Assembly (NCBI GenBank): GCA_002437285.1
Contig: DJOV01000081.1
Location: forward strand, 1-27,033
Length of the DNA: 27,033 nucleotides
Direction of reading: 5' to 3'
From: Prevotella sp. UBA6429
GTDB lineage: Bacteria; Bacteroidota; Bacteroidia; Bacteroidales; Bacteroidaceae
Position numbers and translations under genes: made by a program. This document shows, in pieces, positions 14,224-23,100 of this stretch. The notes beneath the pieces were generated by a model, which made no database searches, was not told the origin of the DNA, and saw only the letters and a list, made by a program, of their open reading frames with translations. Each line of letters opens with the position of its first letter. Position 1 is the stretch's first letter.

Positions 14224-14314
14224 GCGAGTGACCCCATTGACATGAGTAAACCGAAAATAACAGGCAATCAGCATATTTTTACAATCACAATAATATCAAC
14301 AAGCTTCAAGCAAG

Positions 14315-15352
14315 ATGAAAGCAATACAGATAACCCACTCACAAGCACTGAACCTCATCACCATCGAGCCACCCAAGACTCCTGCAGCGGGCGAGGTGCT
14401 CCTCAAGCTCAGTTACGTAGGATTTTGCGGATCGGACATCAACACCTTCATGGGGCGCAACACCATGGCGCTCAATCCTGTCATTCCGGGACATGAGGTG
14501 GGTGCCGTCATCGAGGCGGTGGGCGAGGGCGTGCCCGAAAACCTCAAGCCAGGCATGGTGGTCACCTGCAATCCTTACACCAACTGTGGAGGATGCGCCT
14601 CCTGCCGTAACGGAAGGACTAATGCCTGCCAGCACAACGAGACGCTCGGTGTGCAGCGCGACGGTGCTATGCGTGAATGGATCACGTTGCCTTGGCAGAA
14701 GGTCATACCTGCCGACAACCTTACTCCCAAGGAGTGTGCCCTGGTGGAGCCGATGAGCGTCGGATTCCACGCCGTAGACCGTTCGCACGTGACTGACATT
14801 GACACCGTCATGGTCATCGGCTGCGGCATGGTCGGCATGGGGGCCATCGTGAGAGCTGCACTCCGTGGGGCAACCGTCATCGCGGCAGACATCGACGACG
14901 AGAAGCTGTCACTTGCCAAGGAGATGGGAGCGGCGTATGCCATCAACACAAAGACGGAGGACACACATGCGCGCCTCGCGCAAATCACGGAGGGCTACGG
15001 CCCCGATGTCATCATCGAGGCGGTGGGCAGCGTGCCTACCTACCAGATGGCCATCAACGAGGTGGGCTTCACGGGGCGCGTCACCTGCATCGGATATGCC
15101 AAGTCGGAGGTGAGCCTGCAGACCAAATACTTCGTGCAGAAGGAACTGAACATCTGCGGTTCGCGCAATGCCAATCCCTCCGACTTCCGTGCGGTCATAC
15201 GCTACATGGAGCGGGGCACGTGTCCGGTGGAACGGCTCATCACGAAGGTCATCAAGCCCGAGGAAGCACTCGAGACCATGAGATGGTGGAGCCAGAACCC
15301 GGGTAAGGTGTTCCGTATTCTCGTTGACTTTAACACAATCAAAAACATATAG
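14315..15352 (+). CDS. Zinc-dependent MDR alcohol dehydrogenase (sugar-acid or polyol dehydrogenase)
   Basis: This 345-residue medium-chain dehydrogenase shows the catalytic zinc set Cys38, His60 and Glu145 (FCGSD, PGHE, LVEPMSVG), the structural zinc cysteines 91, 94, 97 and 105 (CGGCASCRNGRTNAC) and a Rossmann motif GCGMVG followed by AADID, which favours NAD. It resembles sorbitol, threonine and L-galactonate-5-dehydrogenase (LgoD)-type enzymes. In this operon the aldonate made by the two upstream enzymes is the likely substrate: L-galactonate to D-tagaturonate if the sugar is L-galactose, or the equivalent oxidation of L-fuconate. An action on a later keto-deoxy acid is possible but the dehydratase that would make it is not in the window. 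Confidence 0.88.
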   Translation: MKAIQITHSQALNLITIEPPKTPAAGEVLLKLSYVGFCGSDINTFMGRNTMALNPVIPGHEVGAVIEAVGEGVPENLKPGMVVTCNPYTNCGGCASCRNGRTNACQHNETLGVQRDGAMREWITLPWQKVIPADNLTPKECALVEPMSVGFHAVDRSHVTDIDTVMVIGCGMVGMGAIVRAALRGATVIAADIDDEKLSLAKEMGAAYAINTKTEDTHARLAQITEGYGPDVIIEAVGSVPTYQMAINEVGFTGRVTCIGYAKSEVSLQTKYFVQKELNICGSRNANPSDFRAVIRYMERGTCPVERLITKVIKPEEALETMRWWSQNPGKVFRILVDFNTIKNI

Positions 15353-15356
15353 CATA

Positions 15357-15731
15357 GTGAACGGATACATACAGAAAGACAGGGGACGCATCAAGCGATA
15401 CGTGCAGACACTCAACTTGAACGACGATCCCGATATGATAGAAGAGTACAAGAAGTGGCACTCCAAGGAGTTTCACTGGAAGGAGATACGCGACGGCATC
15501 AAGGAGGTGGGCATCCTTGAGATGGAAATCTACATCTGCGGCACCACGCTCGTCATGATAGTCGACGCGCCTGAAGACTTTGACTGGAAGGCAGCCATGG
15601 ACAAACTCGCCACCTTGCCCAGACAAGCGGAGTGGGAGGCTTTTGTCGCAAGACTGCAACAATGCGACCCCCATGCGCGGAGTGACGAGAAGTGGAACAT
15701 GATGACGCGCATCTTCTATCTCTACGACTGA
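15357..15731 (+). CDS. RhaM-like (DUF718) L-fucose/L-rhamnose mutarotase
   Basis: This protein of about 124 residues is of the RhaM/DUF718 dimeric ferredoxin-like fold, which interconverts alpha and beta anomers of deoxy-sugars. Family features seen are KRYVQTLNL, EYKKWHSKEFHWKEIRDGI, ILEMEIYICGTTLVMIVD and the C-terminal WNMMTRIFYL. No ATG exists near the N-terminus: I use GTG at 15357, four bases after the stop of the dehydrogenase gene; a TTG at 15324 overlapping that gene is the alternative. In Campylobacter's fucose locus a member of this family accompanies FucP, a dehydrogenase and a COG3618 hydrolase, the same company as here. Confidence 0.87.
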   Translation: MNGYIQKDRGRIKRYVQTLNLNDDPDMIEEYKKWHSKEFHWKEIRDGIKEVGILEMEIYICGTTLVMIVDAPEDFDWKAAMDKLATLPRQAEWEAFVARLQQCDPHARSDEKWNMMTRIFYLYD

Positions 15732-15784
15732 TACCATTTGGCGCATGACTTTTTAGTTTCGCAAGCAACCTAATAACGAATCGC

Positions 15785-18205
15785 ATGAAATTATCTTCAG
15801 TTTTTACGGCTTTTGCTGTTATGTGCTGCATGAACAGTTATGGGCAGCTGCCAGACATTCCGATGGAAAAGGGAAAGTATGACAACAACTGGGAGTCTCT
15901 CAAACAATGGAATTGTCCGGCGTGGTTTGAGGATGCCAAGTTGGGACTGTGGGCACACTGGGGCCCACAGTGTGAGGCCAACAGCGGCGACTGGTTCGCA
16001 CGCAGCATGTATGGTGGCTCAAGCTATTGGGATGAAGAGCGCCAGCAGAGTTTCAATCCCAAAGAGCGGGGATTCAAGGAGTATTGCCGCGACTGGAAAG
16101 CAGACAAGTGGGACCCTGAGGCTATCATGGCCAAATATGCGAAGGTGGGTGCCAAGTATTTCATGGCTTTGGGCAATCACCACGACAACTTCGACTGTTG
16201 GGATTCTCCCTACCAGGAGTGGAACTCCGTCAACATCGGTCCCAAGAAAGACTTGGGCAAGGGATGGGAAGAGGCGGCCCGCAGGCATGGCATGAAGTTT
16301 GGCATGAGCATCCATGCCTCGCATGCCTGGACTTGGTACGAGATCGGCCGTAAGTATGGCGATGTACGCCTCACCAAGGCTGACGGCAAGGGACAGTGGT
16401 GGGAAGGCTACGACCCTAACGAACTCTATGCGCAGGCACACGACAAGACCTCCGACGGATGGGATGACATGGGACACATACACAGCCAGTGGAACTGGAA
16501 CAATGGAGCCAGCGTTCCCGACGAGGCCTACAAGACCAAGCTGCAGAACCGTTGCCGACAGATGGTCAACTACTTGAACCCTGACATGGTGTACTTCGAC
16601 GACACCGTCCTTCCCTTCTGGGGATGCGATGACCAGTGGGGACAGGATTTCCTGGCTTACTACTACAACCACCGTTCCAATCAGAATGGCGGCGGCGATG
16701 CCGACGTGGTGGTGATGGGCAAGGTGCTTCCCGACGAGCAGAAGCAGTTGATGCTGTGGGATGTGGAGCGCGGCGTTCCCGACCGTCCACAGAAGTTGCA
16801 TTGGCAGACCTGTACCTGCATCGGCGGTTGGCATTACGCTTACCACGACAGAGGACACTACAAGAGTGCGGAGACCGTTGTCCGCATGTTGATAGATATC
16901 GTATCAAAGAATGGCAACCTCTTGCTCTCCATTCCATTGAAAGGTGATGGTACTTATGATGAGCAGGAAGAGGCGGTGCTCGACGGCATACAGAAGTGGA
17001 TGGAAATCAACGGCGAGAGCATCTACGGCACCCGCGTATGGTGGGACTGCTTTGGTGAGGGTCCCTTGGCGGAAGCCACCAATGGCTTGAACGGACAGGG
17101 CTTCAACGAGGGACAGAGCTATTCCAGTGCTGACGTGCGCTATGTGACAAAGGGCGACGACATCTATGCCACCATCATGGCGTGGCCCGAGGCTGGCGAG
17201 TACACCTTGAAGGCGTTCTCTCCCATTGCCGCTTCTTACCGCGGACAGGTGAAAAGCGTTAGCCTGCTGGGATATGGTGAAGTGTCCTTCAAGCAGGGTG
17301 TGGGCGGACTGGTCATTGACGTGCCCGCAGCCAAGGACCAGCTCAGCAGCATCGCTCCCGCGTTTCGCATCGCCTTCAAGGATAGAGGAAGCAAACTCGA
17401 GGACAGCACGTTGTTGAACATGCTCGTCGAAGGCCTGCAACAGATAGCCGCCAAGACAAAGGACAACTGCAGCTATGTCAACTCGGGTAAATACAGCGCC
17501 GTCAAGGTGGAGATGCTGCAGAAGGCCGTCGAGGAAGCCAAGAAGGTCAACACCGATGACGCCACGGCCGTGCGGGAGGCCAAGGACAAGCTCGTCAGCA
17601 CCTACAAGGACTTCGAGGCCAACGGACAGAACAAGGCTGGCTTGTGGAGTGGCAGTTATGAGGCCAACTTGACCGACTCCGTCTTCGTGGAAGGATCGTC
17701 GTTCAGCCGTTCCGAGGGCGGCAGCGCCCGCGCTGGCAAGCCTGCCAACTGGACAGTCGAAAACTTCAAGATATCCAATGGCAGCGACGGTACCAAGCAG
17801 GGACTCGACAAGTATGCGGGTGCCGAGGCGTTGATGCTGGGCGTGTGGAACGACCGTGACAACAACGAGTCGGGCGACTTGACCAACGCGCGTATCTACC
17901 GCAAGGTGCGACTGGCCAAGGGCACCTATTACTTCGGTGCAGGCTTCAATGCCAATTACCAGCTTTCAAAAGACGCTTACATGTTTGTCTCCAAGGAACT
18001 CTCCGACACCAAGAACATTCCTGCCACGAGCATAGCCTTTTACAATATCAACCAGGTGACCACCGACCGCAAGGTCTACGGACTATGGTTCAACATACCT
18101 GAGGACATGGATGTTTACGTCGGTTTCCAGGCAAACCTGAAGACCGGGTCCGCCACACAGGAGTTTCGTGCCGAGAAGGTGGTGCTCTATGGCTTCACAC
18201 TTTAG
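15785..18205 (+). CDS. Exported GH29 alpha-L-fucosidase with C-terminal helical and beta-sandwich modules
   Basis: This 806-residue protein has a type I signal peptide (likely cut SYG-Q at 20-21) and a GH29 catalytic domain at residues about 30-370: LGLWAHWGPQ, the HHDNFDCW motif (132-139) and PDMVYFDDT with the likely nucleophile Asp272. The segment that in many GH29 enzymes reads WETC is WQTCTCIGGWHY here; a preceding Glu328 in DVERG is a candidate acid/base, which is my inference. After a beta-sandwich (about 400-530) comes a helical FIVAR-like spacer (540-620) and a C-terminal beta-rich module (625-806) of the carbohydrate-binding kind. The enzyme would release L-fucose (or L-galactose) outside the cytoplasm for the upstream catabolic genes. 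GH127 follows after 10 bp. Confidence 0.9.
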   Translation: MKLSSVFTAFAVMCCMNSYGQLPDIPMEKGKYDNNWESLKQWNCPAWFEDAKLGLWAHWGPQCEANSGDWFARSMYGGSSYWDEERQQSFNPKERGFKEYCRDWKADKWDPEAIMAKYAKVGAKYFMALGNHHDNFDCWDSPYQEWNSVNIGPKKDLGKGWEEAARRHGMKFGMSIHASHAWTWYEIGRKYGDVRLTKADGKGQWWEGYDPNELYAQAHDKTSDGWDDMGHIHSQWNWNNGASVPDEAYKTKLQNRCRQMVNYLNPDMVYFDDTVLPFWGCDDQWGQDFLAYYYNHRSNQNGGGDADVVVMGKVLPDEQKQLMLWDVERGVPDRPQKLHWQTCTCIGGWHYAYHDRGHYKSAETVVRMLIDIVSKNGNLLLSIPLKGDGTYDEQEEAVLDGIQKWMEINGESIYGTRVWWDCFGEGPLAEATNGLNGQGFNEGQSYSSADVRYVTKGDDIYATIMAWPEAGEYTLKAFSPIAASYRGQVKSVSLLGYGEVSFKQGVGGLVIDVPAAKDQLSSIAPAFRIAFKDRGSKLEDSTLLNMLVEGLQQIAAKTKDNCSYVNSGKYSAVKVEMLQKAVEEAKKVNTDDATAVREAKDKLVSTYKDFEANGQNKAGLWSGSYEANLTDSVFVEGSSFSRSEGGSARAGKPANWTVENFKISNGSDGTKQGLDKYAGAEALMLGVWNDRDNNESGDLTNARIYRKVRLAKGTYYFGAGFNANYQLSKDAYMFVSKELSDTKNIPATSIAFYNINQVTTDRKVYGLWFNIPEDMDVYVGFQANLKTGSATQEFRAEKVVLYGFTL

Positions 18206-18215
18206 ATTAAGCTGA

Positions 18216-20072
18216 ATGAAACATTTGCTAAGCATTGTCACGTCTTCCGTCATCTTGGGCGGTTCTGTCCTTTCCCTCCACGCGCAGCCTTTGCCCAACA
18301 AGGCTAAGGTCGTCGATGGCAGGGATGTCATCCTTTTGGACGCCAGCTTGTCGGCGCGCGAAGACCTCAACGCCAAGTATCTGATGTCTTTGACGCCAGA
18401 CCGCCTGTTGCACCATTTCCGACTGACGGCCGGCATAGAGACCACAGCGCGTCCGCTGGGCGGATGGGAAAATCCAGGCTGTGGGCTGCGCGGCCATTTC
18501 GTAGGACATTATCTCTCTGCGTTGTCCACCTTCGTCCAGCGTCATCATGACGCCCAGGCCGAGGCTGGCCTCTGCACCCTGGTGGACGGACTGGCCGAGT
18601 GCCAGGCGCGGTTTGCCAACGGCTACCTGGGTGCCATACCAGAACATGACTTTGATACCCTCGAGCGTACATACGGCAATGTGTGGGCACCTTACTACAC
18701 ACTGCACAAGCTATTGCAAGGACTGGTTGACGCGTATGTCAAGACTGGCAACGAGAAAGCTTTGCGCGTCGCGTCCAAGGCGGCCGATTGGGTCTCGGCA
18801 CGCCTGGGCAAGTTGTCTCCCGAGACCCTTGAGGGAATGTTTCTCACACGCAATGCCAATCCCTCCAACGAGCATGGAGGAATGAATGAGGTGCTGGAGC
18901 AGCTTTACAGCATCACGCGGAACGAGCGTTACCTCCAGACAGCCAAGCTGTTTGACCGCGACTGGTTTGTCCGCCCCCTGGTGGAGCACCGCGACAGCTT
19001 GAGCGGGCTGCACGCCAACACCCACATCGTGCTCATCAATGGGTTTGTGCGCCGGTACGAGAATACCGGCGAGGAGCGTTTTCGCAAGGCGGCCATCAAC
19101 TTCTGGGACATGCTGACCGCCGGCCACACCTATGCCAACGGCACGAGCAGCGGCCCGAGGCCCGTGGTGACCACGCCCACGTCACGCACGGCAGAGCACT
19201 GGGGCGACTCCTGCATGTTGTCCAACACGTTGAGCGGAGAGATAGCGGAGTCTTGTGTGACGCACAATACGCAGAAACTCAACAGATACCTTTTCCAGTG
19301 GACGGCCGATGCCCGCTATGCCGACGCGTCCATGAATACCTTTTACAACGCCACCCTGGCTTGCCAAAACAAGCTTGACGGCAGGGTGACATATCACCTT
19401 CCCCTGGGCTCGCCACGCCATAAGGCATGGCTGGGAACAGAAGACTTCCGCTGCTGCAACGGTTCGAGCATCGAGGCGTTCGCCTCGCTCAACAGCGATA
19501 TCTATTATGTGGGCGACAGGCAACTTTATGTCACCCGCTACATCGCCTCCAAGATGCGATGGGCAGCTGAGGGTGTGAGTGTCACGCAGTCCACCGGATA
19601 TCCCTTTGCGCCAGAGACCACGCTCACCGTCAACGGCCGTGGCCGCCATCGCTTTGCCCTCAACTTGCTGGTACCCTCTTGGGCCCGTGAGGTGGAGCTG
19701 ACCATCAACGGCAAACAGGCCAGGCAGCAGGCGCAGCCAGGCTCCTTCCTTACCATCCGCCGCAAGTGGAGCGACGGCGATGCGGTCAAGCTGGCCTTCA
19801 AGTTGCCCTTCCATGTCAAGACCATGCCCGACAATGCGGACAAGCTGGTCATCTGCCATGGCCCCTTGATGCTTGCTTTCCTGGGCAGTGGGGAGGTGGC
19901 CTTGCCCGAATCGGCCGATGAGCTCTTGGGAGCCATCAGCGGAAGCCCCGCAGAGGGCTATGTCCTTCGCTCTGCGGCAGGCACCTTCCGGCTCAAGCCC
20001 CTTTGCGACATCGTAGACGAAGACTACAGTTGCTACATCATGACGGGTGTCAAGCATCCTGCCAAGCCTTAA
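18216..20072 (+). CDS. Exported GH127-type (DUF1680) beta-L-arabinofuranosidase
   Basis: This 618-residue protein has a signal peptide (cut near LHAQ, residue 23) and the (alpha/alpha)6 barrel of the DUF1680 group. The unusual zinc-thiolate active site of beta-L-arabinofuranosidases is visible: Glu345 and Cys347 in ESCVTHNTQKLNR, and the pair Cys413-Cys414 in DFRCCNGS, where by comparison with the Bifidobacterium HypBA1 enzyme the first Cys is the nucleophile. GGWENPGCGLRGHFVGHYLSA near residue 82 is another family signature. GH146 shares these residues and cannot be excluded. The known targets are beta-L-arabinofuranosyl groups on hydroxyproline-rich glycoproteins or pectic side chains. The gene lies between the fucosidase and the large multidomain protein. 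Confidence 0.88.
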   Translation: MKHLLSIVTSSVILGGSVLSLHAQPLPNKAKVVDGRDVILLDASLSAREDLNAKYLMSLTPDRLLHHFRLTAGIETTARPLGGWENPGCGLRGHFVGHYLSALSTFVQRHHDAQAEAGLCTLVDGLAECQARFANGYLGAIPEHDFDTLERTYGNVWAPYYTLHKLLQGLVDAYVKTGNEKALRVASKAADWVSARLGKLSPETLEGMFLTRNANPSNEHGGMNEVLEQLYSITRNERYLQTAKLFDRDWFVRPLVEHRDSLSGLHANTHIVLINGFVRRYENTGEERFRKAAINFWDMLTAGHTYANGTSSGPRPVVTTPTSRTAEHWGDSCMLSNTLSGEIAESCVTHNTQKLNRYLFQWTADARYADASMNTFYNATLACQNKLDGRVTYHLPLGSPRHKAWLGTEDFRCCNGSSIEAFASLNSDIYYVGDRQLYVTRYIASKMRWAAEGVSVTQSTGYPFAPETTLTVNGRGRHRFALNLLVPSWAREVELTINGKQARQQAQPGSFLTIRRKWSDGDAVKLAFKLPFHVKTMPDNADKLVICHGPLMLAFLGSGEVALPESADELLGAISGSPAEGYVLRSAAGTFRLKPLCDIVDEDYSCYIMTGVKHPAKP

Positions 20073-20114
20073 CAGACACACAAATTACACTATAAACTAT
20101 AAACTTAACATCAA

Positions 20115-23100
20115 ATGAAAAGATTACTGACTATTGCATTTCTGATGAGTGCGATGATGAGTTGGGCACAGACAGACGTGACCAGCTACATCGAAGATCC
20201 TGATTTTGACGTTCAGCAGCGTTCAGCCTGGAAGACCAATGGCTTTGGTCGGCAGACCAACAACAGTTTTCCGCTCAAGCATGGCGAAGCCTACCGTGAG
20301 ATATGGTCGGGCGGAACGGCGATGAATGCCTATCTCTATCAGGACGTGGCCAATCTGCCGGTGGGTACGTACACCCTGACGGTGACAGCCCAAAACATCA
20401 AGCAGAGCGACAAGGACCTGGTATGCACGGGCGCCTGGATTTATGCCAATGACCAAAAGACAAACATCAACAAGCCCGGCGAGTACACCGTGACTTGTGT
20501 GGTCAAGGACGGCAACCTGCGCGTGGGTGCCGAGACCAAGGACTGCACCGGCAACTATGTCTGCGTGGACTATTTCCGCTTGAGCTACCAGCTCGTCTAC
20601 GCAGATGTCAAGGACTACTTGCAGGACTTGCTCGAGAAGGCCACCCAGTTGGACGAAAACGACGGTACGGCCGCACGCGCCGAGTTGGTGGCCGCGCGCG
20701 ATGAACTGAAGAAGCTCGTGGATGCCGAGAGCAGCGATGGACTTGACGCTGCCCTGAAGCGCCTGCAGCAGGCCATGCGCCAGTACCGTTTATCCCTGGC
20801 CTCTTCCGAAAGGCCCATGGACATGACTGAGGAGGTGGCCAATCCCGGTTTTGAGAGTGGCACCAGCGGTTGGACCTTTGTCGACATGAACACCCAGAGC
20901 AACACCAGCTTTGCCGGCAAGGTGGGCAACACCTATACCGAGAAGTGGACCTCCGGTGGCCAGGGTGTGGGTGACGGCAGCGCGCTGCAGACCATCAAGA
21001 ACTTGCCCAACGGACTGTACCGCGTGACGGCTGTCGCCCAAAACATACAGCAAGCCGATCCGTCTGCCCGTCAGACAGGATGCTTCATCGTGGCCGGCAC
21101 GTCAGCTACTGAGGTGAGCACACTGGACAACTATGCGGTAGAGGCCTTCACGGTGACAGGACAGTTGACCTTGGGCTTCAAGTGCCTGAACGCCACGGGC
21201 AACTACTGCTGCGTGGACAATTTCAAGCTGTATTACATAGGCACCGACGAAGCCTCGGAGGACGCTGTTTTCCAGACGGTTATTATCAAGGCTGAGGAGA
21301 CAGCCGCCCTGCAGATGAACACCGAGGACAAGGAGGCCCTGCAGCAGGCCATACAGCTTGCCAAGACCATACAGGGCACCGAGGGCCGCACCGAGGCTGC
21401 CCTTGCCCTTGAGTCAGCCATGGAGAAGGCACAGGCGAGCCATGCTTACTATGTGTCCATGGACAAGACCATCCAGCGAGGACGGGATGCCTTGGCACTC
21501 GGACTTGCCGAAGGCACAAGTGGAATCAATGAGGCCATCGCCAACATTGAGGCCGCGAAGGCCAGTGGCCAGCTCGACGCCGACAAGGTGAAGGCTGCCG
21601 ACAAGGCCATGGACAAAGCCATCTTCTGCTACCGCGTGGCCAACGGTTCGGGTGAGGCACCCCAAGTGACCACATTCCCCACCGTCATCGTGGGTTGCAA
21701 TGCCATGGTGGGCCGCCTCAAGGCCACAGGCGGTGTCAAGGAGGCCGGCTTCTGCTGGGCCGAACACCCCGACCCCACCGTCTTCGACGAGCACTCGTCT
21801 TACAACCAGTCCAACGGTGAGACCAACCATCAACCCGTGTATGTGATGTATGACGTGAAGGCATCTACCGAGTACTGGGTGCGTGCCTATGCCGTCGGCA
21901 ACGACTATGCCGTGGGCTACGGCGAGCCTGTGCGCGTCATCACCCTGCCCCAGGGCGATACCCAGTACACCTATCTCTGGAACGGCGACGACGATCACAA
22001 CCTGTGGCTTGACAATGCCATGCGTGAGGCTACGGCCTACTACAACACCTGGACGGCCATCAAGGGATTCCGTCCCACGGCCAACTACAGCCCCGGTACC
22101 GAGACAGCCGACTGCTCTTATGGCGGTTGGATCAACGTGGGTCCATGGCGCTGCAACACGGGTACCATGGTGCATGAGATGATGCACGGCACGGGTGTCG
22201 GCCAGCACGGACGCTGGTGGGACCGCAATCTGCACAACCTCGATGAGGGTGTGTGGTGGCTTGGCGAGCGCGGCAACCGCGTCACACAGTTCTTCGAGAT
22301 GGATCCGGCAAATGGCAACTACCGCTGCAATGGCGACGGCATGCACGTCTGCTTCCAGGGCAATGGCAGCGACATGCAGCAGATACGTTCCGCCCTCCTG
22401 ATGCAAGCCCTTTACGAGGACGGCCTGCCGGCCGTGAGCGACGGTGCCTGCCCATTCTACTCATTTGAGAGCATCGACAGCCTGTACTACTTCATCACCA
22501 ACAACCAGTACGGACAGACGGAGCAGTACCTTTGCGAGAATGCCGAGGGCAAGCTCGTCTACAGCAAGGTCGATGGCGCTGACCATTTGCTCAGCGACAG
22601 CACCTACGCATGGCGCGTGCTCTATGACAAGATGACCGGCCTTTACCGCATACGCAACCTCAAGAGCGGCAAGTACTTCAACTTCTCCGGTTCGGGCGTC
22701 TCCCTGAGAGACACCGAGACTCCGGGCAGCGACGACCAGGTGCAGCTGATGCCGGCACGTATCATGACCGACATGAAGATAGGCACCGCCATGTTCCACG
22801 CCAAGCCCTACTGGTTTGCCCGTGCCAACCGCGTGTGCGACCCCAACGTGATGGCTGTCAACAGCGAGACATCGACCACGGTCAGCTCGCCCGTCCTCGA
22901 CTTCTCCAATACCGCATATCCCCAGTTCTGGCTCATCCTCTCCAAGGAGCAAGTGGCCGAGCTCGACAAGGCCAAGAGCGTGCTTGGCACGGAGCGTCTG
23001 GAGCGTCTCATCAAGGGGTCCAAGGAGATAGCCAAGAGTGCCCACGAGGAGACGGCGGCAGGTGCCAACGCCGCATTTGACCAAATGGTGAAGACCATAG

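Noticed and set aside
15324..15356. TTG start for the RhaM-like gene overlapping the dehydrogenase gene
   Set aside because: GTG at 15357 sits just after the dehydrogenase stop and gives a family-like N-terminus; the TTG remains possible but less likely.
15731..15784. Internal promoter before the GH29 gene
   Set aside because: TAGTTTCG has a mismatch to TAnnTTTG and the only TTTG upstream is 13 nt away, outside the accepted spacing.
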